In this document: in pieces, positions 49,701-60,684 of the stretch
How the letters are laid out: the number at the start of each line of letters is the position of its first letter
Position numbering within the stretch: position 1 is the first letter of the stretch
NCBI RefSeq assembly: GCF_001522545.3
Contig: NC_031799.1
Location: forward strand, 41,098,001 to 41,162,000
DNA length: 64,000 bases
Direction: 5' to 3'
DNA from: Parus major
Taxonomy: Eukaryota; Chordata; Aves; Passeriformes; Paridae
The notes under the pieces: generated by a model
What the model was told of the DNA's origin: nothing
The model's database searches: none
The model's input: the letters and a program-made list of their open reading frames with translations, nothing else
Translations under genes and position numbers: made by a program

Positions 49701-50440
49701 TTGCAGGTAGCTGAGATGTGGGGGTGGCCTGGGAGGAAGGGTATATGGGGACCCACAAAGTCGCGATGGATGTAGGATATAGAACAGAGGTGTGGAAAAT
49801 ATTTGGATGGTGCTAGCTGCCACAAAATCATGTAGAACTTTGAGTTGTGCACTTCTATAATAATCTCTTCTGATGTATTTCACAAGAAGCCTGTGTTATG
49901 CGGAAACAAGTAAATATGCACAAGCACAAACTATTTCCCAGCACAGCTCTGCTAAAGCAATACTTACTACTTTTCTTTGAATTAGAAAGCCTCAAGATGG
50001 CATACAGGAATTAAGTCTTGTCATCCTGGGGTGAAGTATTAGTCTTTTTTGCATATGCAATGCCACAGCAAGCTCAGAAACATCTTGTGTATCCTGATTT
50101 TTAGCTTCACTTGTTAAGTTCTAGGCTGAACCTACATACCATAAAGACCCATTTCTCAACAGACAATTCAACTGAGGAGGGAAACAGCAGCAGAACACAC
50201 ATTTGCTCCCAGTTTGCCTTATGACACCTGACCAAAAAGGGACTTCCTGACCTGTGAGGGGAACTCCTCTGACTAACAGTGAAGTTTCCATTCCATCAAG
50301 CTAACTCCCCCGTTCCAGCTCAGCAGGTGAGAATTTAAGGCAGTGGAACCATGAAAGGGAGATTGTGGACAGTGTCCTCTTGGCTGCCACCCAGAGCTTG
50401 GTTTGCCCTTTGCAAAGACTCCCTCGTGCTTTCCTTGAAA

Positions 50441-50519
50441 GGGATAGAAGGTCCCAAGAATGGCAGAGGATAAAGGGTCCCAAGAAGGACAGAGGGATAG
50501 AAGATCCCAAGTATCATTT
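50441..50519. repeat. Three-unit 26-27 bp minisatellite
   Basis: Three imperfect tandem copies start GGGATAGAAGGTCCCAAGAA, GGATAAAGGGTCCCAAGAAG and GGGATAGAAGATCCCAAGTA. The GGTCCC/GATCCC core is shared. In the minus-strand frame the units give repeated Leu-Gly / Tyr-Pro motifs, but there is no evidence of translation. Confidence 0.8.
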
Positions 50520-50800
50520 GTAGGGGTTTCTTTATTGGTTAGTTTTTTTGGGTTTATTTTTTAGTTTCACTGTATTATGTATTATATGTAGAATTCTGGA
50601 GAGAAGAATAAAAAGCCCTAAAAGGCACTTTGAAAAATTATTTTTCAGACCACATGCACATTTTACCTTAAAAATCTTTAGGGTCCATTGCTACAACGTG
50701 ATACATTTCCACCTGTACACCAGCCATCATTTTCACCTTCTAGCAGAGTTCCTTGGATTTTGCAGATAGTCTTTTGTATCTCATATTCCATCCCATTAGG

Positions 50801-51016
50801 ATCATAGAATCACAAAATATGCTGATTTGGAAGGGACCCATCAGGATCATTGAGTCCAACTTCTAGCCCTATGTAGGACAACCCAAGAATAAATCACACC
50901 ATGTACCAGAAAGCGTTGTCCAAAAACATTTTGAACTCAGATAGGCTTGATGCTGTGACCACTTCTCTGGGGAGACAGGATATTGAGAAATAAGCCCTAT
51001 TCTATAAAAGAATTTG
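50801..51016 (-). mobile_element. CR1 LINE 3'-end fragment, about 215 bp
   Basis: The plus strand begins ATCATAGAATCACAAAATAT, then TTTGGAAGGGACCCATCAGG, ATCATTGAGTCCAACTTC, AGGACAACCCAAGAATAAAT and CTTGATGCTGTGACCACTTC. This is the reversed 3' end of an avian CR1, in the subfamily group that has an accccaagaatcacacc block. It is 5' truncated and non-coding. Confidence 0.92.
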
Positions 51017-51619
51017 GCCTAAATGTGTATAAAACCCAGTATTTTGCAATTCCTATTTGTTCAAGCAAATTCTGACTCTCAGGTACAAGAGAGCTATATA
51101 TCCAAGTTAAAATCCTCAGAACTAAAAAACCCAAAATGCTCAGTCCTAGTCTGGTCCATGAAAACACCTGAGCCCTTACAGGACTGTGTTGGATCCTGCA
51201 CTCCAGAATAACTTAAAACTGTCTTGACCAAGCTGATTAGACATCTCATTCATGCCCAAGCACTTAACACATAGCAGCTAGGTGTTTCTCCTATCAGCTC
51301 CTGAAGAGGTTGAGTCTGACACATGTCAGTATACTCCAGTCATTGGGTCAGGCTGATGTTTAAAAGTAATAGCCACCACTTCTTCACTTCGTTTTTCAGC
51401 ACAGCTGCAAGTGATATGTGTTTTACCCTGGATATGCGATAATCATAAGTCACCGCCTCTTTTCCTGAAGTGCTGTAGGTCTTCATTTCACAGAAAAGCA
51501 TCCTGAGTGGTGCCTCAGCCTAAAGGGCCGAATTTTCAAAATCATTGAAACTGCACTAGTGACCAGCAAATCATTGGTGTGGGTGTGGAGATGCATGAAC
51601 ACATGTGGAAAAAAAGGAG
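51017..51619. other. Unique non-coding DNA
   Basis: There is no recognisable gene or repeat between the 50.8-kb CR1 and the short duplication at 51.62 kb. Confidence 0.5.
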
Positions 51620-51658
51620 CCTACATGAGAAGGAAACACCCTACATGAGAAGGGACAC
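51620..51658. repeat. 20-bp tandem duplication
   Basis: CCTACATGAGAAGGAAACAC is followed directly by CCTACATGAGAAGGGACAC. The two copies are nearly identical and sit immediately left of a MIR-like fragment. Confidence 0.85.
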
Positions 51659-51735
51659 CCACCTGAGGTCACTCAGTGAGGTACGGAAAAAATCATACTA
51701 GCAGGAACAAGAACATAGGTCCTCTCACCAGTCAT
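51655..51735 (-). mobile_element. Ancient MIR-type SINE fragment
   Basis: CACCTGAGGTCACTCAGTGA, then AGCAGGAACAAGAACATAGG and TCCTCTCACCAGTC follow the order of the reversed MIR core (cccaaggtcacacagc, gtggcagagccgggattcgaacccagg, tcctctgactccag). The copy is antisense and about 80 bp long. Confidence 0.5.
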
Positions 51736-54700
51736 GAAAAATAAAAAAAACAGTACCAAAATTTCATACACTGAAAAAATTGCCAACAAGGAAAGGCATA
51801 GGCAGTAGCCAAGTAATTGTACTATTGCCTTACAGCAAGAAAAAAATATGGATTTGAACAGAGGAGACAGGTAACTGAATTAAATTTTATCAGAAGCCAG
51901 CAATCCACTTGCAGTCTAGAGAATGCAGGTTTAACACCCATGTCTGGATTTCACTTGGAAACCCAAATATTTGCTCTTCACCAAAGTCCTCTGACCACAC
52001 CTATTACAATCTTTCACACAGCTGCCTTCCCTTCAAAAGAGATTATTTCCCCTCAACTTAAGTGGTCAACATCAGGCCAATAAACCCATTATAATCAACC
52101 ATGCTGGTGCTTCCTGCATAGCTTCTGACATTCTTGTCTGTTGAAACTCCTCTGACCTTGGGGCTGTATCCCATGGATCCTGCTTTAATCCACCCCTACG
52201 TTTTTCCATAATAAGGTTCATGTACCCCCACACAACAAATACAAGCACACATACAGACAATGTTTTAAATAAGTAGTAGTTTTCCCTTAAGGGTAAAAAT
52301 GTTCTGTAATAGTATTTCTTTTTGTTATGAAATACTGTAAACGATCTTGGTGTGGTAATATTTTGTAACATGTTTGTGTTATGCAACTAAGGCTGTAGGA
52401 TTCAGCTGACTTACATGCACCTGGAGATACTGACAGATAGTGGAGACTTGGAGCTGTTGAAAAGCACTTACATATCCTTGTGCTTGTATAGATGCACACA
52501 GATAAACACACAAAAGAACTAACCCATCATCAGTCTACATCCTTTTACAAAAAAAATACTAGATAGAATAAAGTTTGTGTAGTTTAATTTCTTCTCATTT
52601 CCTGTTCTCTTCAAACGAAAACCCCTTTAAATCTTAAAACCCAGTATTTGTGCCTCTTTTTTAGGAAGGTAGAACTTCTGCCTTCTGTTCTACAAAGACA
52701 TGTAAATCCTGTTGACTTCAGCTAGGCCAGGGCAACTCAATATCCTCAACTTTGATTTTGATTCTTTTACTCAGCTTTTAAATCAACTTGAAAAGAAAAA
52801 TGTAGAAACTTGCCAAATATTCATGTTTCTAAAGCAAATCCTACTTCCAAGAACATAATTGTTTGTTTAGTGACTTCTTTCGTATTCCTAAGATCATCAT
52901 CAGGTTAAGGTGATCTGAATGACAATACTCATATGAAAAGCAGTTTCACACTTCATCTTCCTCTTTTCTTTAATTCTAGCAAGACAGTGGCTGACTGCAT
53001 AACCAAAAGTTTATCTCAAAATATTCACAGACCATATGGTTGTGCCTAGGGAAGTTAACCCTCAGTGGAGTTAAGCACCAGCCTGCTTATTGCCTCAGCA
53101 CAAGCATCACAGTTAATCACATGCCTGTCGTGGCAGCATCAGGCATTTTTTCACACTTTCCATCATCCCACGGATTCTCTCATCTCAGAATTGTGGGATA
53201 GCAGATCTGTGTAGGAAAGGTAGGCTTTTAATACTCACCAAAGAGTTGGTGTGAGCAAGAAATTAATTTGGTACTGCATGGAAAGACAACAGAAATATCA
53301 GTTTTTGGAGGATAAGGAAGATAATAAGAAGGTTCAGACTCAGTCTCCGAAGATAATACTGAGACAATGATAATTGTGGTCAAAAAGTGTCAAGCCTGTG
53401 CAAGATCAAAAGGTAGAGAAGGGTTTTAAAATACAAACAAAATTTTACTAGCTCATAACTCTAAAAAGAAATCTGAGTGTTTCCCTGTATTTCTGTTTCC
53501 CCCCCTAGCTCACAGCCTGTGCCATCCAATTCTAGGGTTCTGCACAGGGCCAAATCCAGGTCAGGCCGCAGTGTGACTCCACAACATAAGCAAACACACA
53601 GATGTGTGTGGCACCACTTATTACACAGTTATAAATCTGAAACACAAAGCAACAGACACCAGAGCATCTACATATATATATACCTTACCAGATATGACCA
53701 TTCCTTGAAATGATCTGTAATCCTACAGCATTTGCATGACTCTAGCACACTTTGCGGGTGTCCTGCACATACAATCTACCTGTCCTTGTAGCGAGCAGCA
53801 TCAGGCTCTTGTGGGTAGGATCTCATACTGCACTGTACACTCAGTGCTGGGCAGTGTAAGATGGATCTGAAAGCTGAAGCCATAGGTCAGGGTAGACTTC
53901 AGGGTCTTCAGCACACTACTACACAGGAGGTAGGTGTGCTCTTCAGTGCACCACAACAGAACGTGTATTAGAGGCTCTTCTCCTGCCTTTCCTTTACATG
54001 ACAGCCTGCATGCTCCAGAGCTTCCCTCCAGGAGTACTTCAGTCAAACTGGTTTCCAGCCCAATGGATCCCACACTGCAGTGCCACAGTTGCTAACATTA
54101 CTGATAATATACTTGCAGAGAGAGCTTTTCCAACTGAACATTAAAACTGAAGTTCAGGGGCCTTGAAGAAAGGTCTGCTAATGGAACATATGCTGAACTC
54201 TGTCGAAGTGCCACGCTGCTTGCTGTAAGCATGTAACATGTGTGAATGAGGACCAAACTATGGGGCCTCCTCAAGAGTCAATGGAAAGGAGTTGATGCTG
54301 TCAGCAGGGATGATGCACAATTACATCTCTCTGAGCCCCTCCACATAGGAAGTGAGCATTCACAGCACTTAATTAGTAAGATAAAGTAGATCTGGGGAAT
54401 TATTGATATTGACAATCTCCAAAAGAGAATAAGAATTCTTAATATTTTACAGGATTTGACTCTAAGGAGCTGTACCTCAGATACAAACGCTGCCCATCAA
54501 AATATTTTGCATTGAGGTCACTAAAATGAAATACCTGCCTTAGAGACCTGGTTTTGGTTTTCTGCATCCATCCTTATAGAATACATTCATGAGTTACAGA
54601 GATAACAGATACCACATTCTTTTACCTGAACCCTTACATTTTGTTCTCATGCCAAGAGTTATGCCAAAATCAAACCAATACTAAAAATACTTCTGAAAAT

Positions 54701-57118
54701 ACTATACTGTCAGTCTCTTGTTATGTCAATCACCTGTAGGTGCACAGGGAATCCAAAAGTCTTATTCCTTTCCCATTCAGTAACTGTCACACAACACTTT
54801 TAATACAAGAAATGTATTAAATTATAAAGCAAGCACAAGAGACCTGTTTGACTCAGATGCATTACCAGTGCTTTTTTTTTCTGCATGAATAACTGTCACT
54901 CTCATTTTCATTTTGGTAATTACAGAAAATGGGCTGTTTTTAAATGTCTGTTCCAGCAGACCTGAAGATGTTGATTTCAGACTGATTCAGACTCTAAAGT
55001 CTAATTCATGCAGTTGATCCACAACATTAACTGGAGTGTAGGTTTCATCAATTTGGTAGAGTGTCTTTTATAACAGCAGATGGTAATTTTTTGATATGTA
55101 AAGCATTAAATGGACTCTTTTACAAAACCACTTTAAATGCTTTCTTTTAAAAAAAGCCACCAACCAACCAAACCAAAACCCACCAGAGAACTACAAAAAT
55201 TGCTCCCCCCACAGTGCTCAGATACTTTAACCCAAAGAAATTGCTGACAGATTTGTTTTCAGCACAGCAGAGTAAAGAGCTGACAACGTATTTTTTTTTT
55301 TTGCTGGATATGGTAACTTAGGTCTATTTTTAGGTCTTCTTTTCCATTTTTAAAGTACACCAAAATAGAAATGGGCTTAAAAATCACCATCTGCTTCTAG
55401 AAATTAAATAATTCTCTGAAGAATAGATAATAGGCATAAAAAGCCTACTCGCAACTCTCAGATCTTTCATAGCAAGATTGAAAGTCACATGCTACTTGTA
55501 AACATTTTTCATTTCATCAAACAATTCTGCAGGGTCACAACACCCCTGTAAGTGTTCAATACACCTATTTATCAGTTATCACCAGCATAAACTGTGTACA
55601 TTCTAGTCATGAATGACTGACTACCAAATGCTATTGCTATTGCTTTTATGACTTAGAGTAAATCTGCTGATACTTACAGCACAATAAAGGCTCTCCCCAT
55701 TTCTTTCTTTAACTTTGATTTAGTTAAGGTGGGAACTACCCTATTTCACAGGGACTTTTTTTTTTTTTTTAATGTCCATTACAGCTATTCTGCAATTAGC
55801 ATGTTAGCATTACTTGCAAGTGTGTGTAAAGAAATCTGAGCTTGTTTGCATCCAGCTAGTTTGGATCCTGCTAACAATGAATCACTATGTCGGTTCAAGA
55901 TGGCTCTGGATGCGGACACTTGCTCACTGGCTGAAGCCTGTCAGCAGTTTCCCCATCCTCAGCATTTGTGGCCCTGACAGCTCAGATGACTGACTGCCCA
56001 GCAAGTCAAAACCCCATCTCCTGTGCTCTACCCATGCACCAATAGCCTTAGAAAACAGCATGGTACTAATGCTGTCAGTCGGTCTTTACCCTTGTATCTT
56101 TTGAACCTTACACAATGTAAACTGAGCTTGAAAAAGGTGGAAAAGGAGGATCCATTAGTTTTCCATGAAAAGTGGTTTGATGAATGAAAAAAGGCTCATG
56201 CTAAAGTGCCTGTTCCACTTCCTTTCTGAATTAAAGTTCCTGCAACTTGGTCATCACACTTTCTGAGAGGGCTCCAGACAAAAACAGCACGTACCCAAGG
56301 CTAGATGGCATATATCCCCTCCCCTCAGCTGGGAATATCAGGGAAGTGGGAGCAGAGATTGTATGAAAGAATGGTCAGAAGGTGGCAAAGGCCAAAGAAG
56401 AGAAAATGAGTATTACTAGTATGTGGGCTGGTGGGACGGTGTTCCCTAGTTCTATGATTTCAGTAAAGATGACAAATTTGCAATTGCAGTAATTTCAGTT
56501 TAAAACATTTCTATGTTTTGAACCACAGAAGAGCACTTACCTTTTTAGTATCATTTTCAGGAAAGGTAGTTTGGTTTGTTTTTTTCCCCCCATGATACTC
56601 CATTTAAAAAGCAATGTCTTTTTCAGAGAATAAGACTAAATCTTCTAAAATATAAAATGAGATAAGACACTGCAGGATACTTTAAATGACACATTTGATA
56701 TGTTATAAACAAACATGTTTACAAAATGAAGACATTTTGGAAGTAGTAGTATTTAACAAGAACCATTTTTTAACAGGTTTGTCTTATTGTAGTTACTTAA
56801 AATCAAAGTTCACAACAGCACCAGTTCAAACAAGAAGATGTCCATTATTCGTGTTTATACTTGGTGGATTAGAATTTTTGTGAAATGCAACTTAAAAGGC
56901 CTGCTAGTGGCCACTGTAGCAACAGCATTTAGGCTAACATTTTGACAAAAAGAGAGCAGGAAAATCACAGAGAAACATATGCTTTGTTGATATATCCTAC
57001 TTTGGCAGGGACAGGAATTCTTCAGAATAATGTGCAAGAATCCTCTATTTCTAGTAAACAATTGAGAAACATTTTATTTGTGAGGGAAATTTGTTCTTAT
57101 TTTTTTCTGAGTCAGTAG
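51736..57118. other. Unique AT-rich non-coding DNA
   Basis: No gene or transposon is recognised. A strong plus-strand acceptor-like site (TTTTCTTTAATTCTAG, ending 52980) is followed by sequence with stops in all frames before the first good donor, so I do not call an exon. Short poly-T tracts lie at about 55290-55302 and 55757-55772. A possible polyadenylation signal for a minus-strand terminal exon lies at 57073-57078. Confidence 0.5.
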
Positions 57119-57243
57119 TCAGTAACTAACGAAAGGAACTTCTCCAAGAAAGGGAAGAAAAGAGTAATTAAGGCAAGCAGTGGGTTTGAAAACTTTAATG
57201 TTCCTTGGACACTTTTTCACATTTTCAAAGGGGACCCCCTTTA
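57119..57243 (-). CDS. Candidate 3' terminal coding exon
   Basis: On the minus strand a long pyrimidine-rich tract (TTTTTTCTGCAACTGTTCTTCAG) ends just before 57243, an excellent acceptor. The following frame (two leading bases, then 40 codons) runs to a TGA at 57119-57121, and an AATAAA (57073-57078) lies about 40 nt beyond the stop. The peptide starts KGVPFENVKKCPRNIKVF and ends with a hydrophobic, Phe/Pro-rich tail. Acceptor, open frame, stop and polyadenylation signal occur in the right order, but the 3' untranslated region would be unusually short. The family is unknown. Its entry phase does not match the exit phase of the 63.9-kb candidate, so a direct join would fail. Confidence 0.2.
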
Positions 57244-57526
57244 CTGAAGAACAGTTGCAGAAAAAATAGAACAGATTATGAATAGCCAAGATTCCTAGTG
57301 ATCTCATTGGGAATTACACATTTATTTGGAAAGCATTAAAGGAATAAGATTACAGAAGCAAGACCTGATCCAAATTCCATTATGTAAATGGAAAAAGAAA
57401 ATTTTGTTGTCTTAAAAGGAAATTGAATTGAGCCTTTAGTTCCCAGTTAATGAGATACTAGTAAACGTTGAGAATTGCAGGGGAAGTGATAAAAGAGAGA
57501 TGCCACTTCGGGTTGGGTTAGATTTT
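57244..57526. other. Unique AT-rich DNA
   Basis: Nothing is recognised between the candidate terminal exon and the palindrome, apart from the polypyrimidine tract of the acceptor. Confidence 0.5.
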
Positions 57527-57554
57527 TTCATATTAAATACTTATTTAATATGAA
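57527..57554. repeat. 28-bp AT-rich near-perfect palindrome
   Basis: TTCATATTAAATA (57527-57539), spacer CT, then TATTTAATATGAA (57542-57554) is a perfect 13-bp inverted repeat with a 2-bp centre. It could extrude as a cruciform or bind a dimeric factor. It is not the terminal repeat of any element I recognise. Confidence 0.85.
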
Positions 57555-60500
57555 GGTTGTGATTTACTCAAGATTTATCATCGTAAGACTCTTCCTCCTA
57601 CTGACTCAATCTATCTAAAGCACCATTCAGATATAATGGAAATAGGGCATATCACAGATTCTAAATGTTTCATTAGTCTGTGGCTGAGCAAAGAAAGCTA
57701 TTTAACCTGCATAGGATCCATTTCTTATTCCAGACAATTTATTCCTTTCTTCAATAGCATACAGTTATTGCTGGTTCTAATGGTATTACCTGGTTTGAAA
57801 CAAACACTTCATAGATTCCTCTTTCTTTTACAGTTGGGACACTTTTATGACTTGTTCTATTCCACTAAAGTTGCTTTTGTAAGTTCATGGAATCACCTAT
57901 ATGTGTACCAGGGCTGCAAGATGATCTCACAAACAGGTTCTCCCACCACTTCTAAGTAACACTTAGGCCAAGTGGGCTCATACTATGCACCTATGTTCTA
58001 GAATCTGAACCCAACTCCAGGAGCAAGGATTAATCTTTGGTGCTGCAAGATTCTCAAAACTCTCTGCTTTTGCTGGACCCAGAATAAGTTCAAGGCACTC
58101 AGGAATGGAGTCTGCACAGCAGGACTGTTCAAGCAGCATATCACCGTCATGAGACTTTCTGTTCCTTCTCTGAAGTTATAGTACACATAGGGGACTACAA
58201 ATAATGTGAATTTCAAGAGAGAAACAGATCCATTTTGATCTACTTTTCTTTAAAATTAATAAATTCAGGCCGTGCATGAACTATCCAGTCATATCCTGTA
58301 AAAGTTTAAACAGTGAAACCACAAGGGAAAATAAACTAACATCTCTTCCCTTTTTATCTTAAAAGTGTCTGAAATGAATTGGTTGCTAAAGAAACCTGAT
58401 ATAATTGTGACAGAGTGTTTTGAAACCCTTAGTGGAGTTCATCTGAAACCTCAGCATAACAAGTGGCCTCTTATCTGCGTACTATTCCAGGAAGAAATGC
58501 ATGGCATTTCGTCATCACAGCTGAAAGAGTAGCTGGCTCTGCACGTAGGCTAGGCGAGAATAAGAGCCCTCAGCTATAATGAGGGCACACTGGTAGCTAA
58601 TGCTTAGTCAGAGGCCATTTCCTTTAGCCTTTGCAACTGCTTGCAGGAGTTGGAATGCAGGAAAAGGCAAAAAATAAAGTAAACATATTGAAGGTCAATG
58701 TTTACCTTCTGTACTTTTTCTCAATGCAGATTAATTCTGAAGACATGGCACAGATGCATTAATGTGGTGACATCCTAAACCATCCTCCCTATTACAAGGA
58801 CTTTAAGTAGCTTTATTTAGTGTGGCAGTTCATGAGCAGAATTACTTAAAGGAGAGAGAATCATAAAAAAGCAGATGTCTCCTTTTTTTTTTTTTAGTCT
58901 GACATTTAAAGGCAAATTAGTAAGTGGGAGTTTAATATAGATATTTCCTTGTGAACACTGATCTTGAATTTCCAAGCAGGCAAACCGACTTTCTCCTTAA
59001 TAAAGCTGTTGAAACACAGATAGCTTGTAGCAATTACTTCAAAAACAGGGATGAATCTTCATATGTGAGGGAATATGGTAAGGAACATTTCTTTTTATAG
59101 GCTTTTCCTCTTCTGTACATCCTGAAGATGATAATATGAGTGATGTACTGTCATGCTTTTTAACACAGGAATCTGCATAATTTGAAAATGGAATGATTAA
59201 TCAATAGAATATGAAAATGTTAAATATGAATGTGTAGCAATGTTCAGGCTGTAAGTTTGCAAGACACTTAATTTGGGACCACATTTTGCTTTCTAACTCT
59301 GCCTGCAGAAACATCGGCAATTATTGTGAATTTAATGAGCTATCACTATGCTGATTTAAGCATACAACTGTATGTACTGTACAACTGAACACACTGGACT
59401 GAGTCATTTTACATACACCAGCAGTTGCTGGTCTGAATAAGGGCTAGATTCGACTTGTTCTGTTTAACTCACTGGCTGAACTGAAAATAGTTGGCACAGA
59501 TTTTTCTCAGGAAATTCAAACTTACACAAGCAGAGGAAAAACATTGCAAATGAGATGCTGCTGTGTGCAAAAATTCATCTTGGGTAAAACTTTAAACCCC
59601 AGTAATAAATCTTGTTTTCAGTTCTCACAAATAGGCTTTTCTATTCAACTCTGAAGGTTTAAAGCAGTTGTTAATCAAATACTGTACACAGTACTAAGCA
59701 GGAAAGTGTTCAGTTATTTCTGAAACACGTTATTTTGAGGCTATGTTTGAATCTTCCATATTTATGTGATGAGAGTTATGTCACAAAGTTAATCATTCCC
59801 AGGATGCTAGCATTCGGGGTAATGAAAAACTTCTTGTGCAAGCAGTCATTAATCAGTGAGTCTAACATTGCATAATGCTTTCTCAAGCATGTGTTATGTG
59901 ATCAGAGTACAAGGCTGCATAATACAGCAAAGTGTTTATGCCATATGCTGACCTTTTCTAAAGCAGAAACGGAGCCATGTGATGTGCCGCTCCTGCCAGC
60001 ATTTGCTTATTGCCAATAATTAAGTTTGATGATATGAAGAAACACAAACTTGTATTGCTTTAGAGTTCTAAAAGGAAGAAGCTTTGAAGTTTTTGGCACT
60101 GTAAAGCACAAAGATAGCCAACTTGGCTTGGATACACTACCGTTGTCCATTACAGGCACCGCCCATCAAAACTGGAATCAAGTGCCCTGCTCAAGTGGTT
60201 ACTGGTATTTGTGTAAAGGAAAACATGTGCATCGTTACAGGACTGCTGTATTAACCAGAAGACCATAAAGGTCACAGGAGCAAAGCAGCCAAAAGCATGC
60301 TTGGTACCTCAAATCTCAGAACATCATTATTACATTTGATGTTCTTGTGCAATAGTACTAGTAAGCAGCTATTACTTAATCTCCTACCAGTATTACACAA
60401 AACTATACTTGCGAAATACTTCAGATAAATATGCTGTAATTATACAAAATATAAAAACATGTATAGGGCAAAATGTTTTTGTAACTCTAAACACACATAC

Positions 60501-60642
60501 CTGTGGGGATGTGGTTTGAGTGAGCTATTCGAAAAATTGAATCAGTGATTTAAAAGCTTCTATGAATAATCTTAAAAACTATGTAAACTATGTGCTAGAA
60601 GAAGAGTGGATACATGGACATATATTTTATATACTGTGCATG

Positions 60643-60644
<2 letters not shown>
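57555..60644. other. Unique non-coding DNA, part possibly conserved
   Basis: No gene or repeat is recognised. The block at about 59760-60045 has balanced composition, many TAAT/ATTA and TGCATAAT-type words and no low complexity. That texture is common in conserved vertebrate enhancers (inference). A poly-T run lies at about 58882-58896. Confidence 0.45.

Positions 60645-60680
<36 letters not shown>
60645..60680. repeat. (CA)18 microsatellite
   Basis: This is an uninterrupted CA repeat of 36 bp, the longest dinucleotide tract in the window. The Thr-His run in the plus-strand open frame comes from it. Confidence 0.96.

Positions 60681-60684
<4 letters not shown>

Larger units (their letters stand above)
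45344..50800. other. Unique non-coding DNA
   Basis: 45344-45570 is somewhat G+C- and purine-rich and could be an unrecognised extension of the CR1 or another decayed repeat. The remainder is AT-rich with a (CAAA)n tract and a three-unit minisatellite near the right end. No gene is recognised. One donor-like site near 48495 (minus, TTCAG|GTGAGC) has two open frames upstream and no decisive acceptor. Confidence 0.5.

Noticed and set aside
52965..53219. Strong plus-strand acceptor TTTTCTTTAATTCTAG with donor-like AAAG|GTAGGC downstream
   Set aside because: All three frames contain stops between the two sites. A non-coding exon is possible but unsupported.
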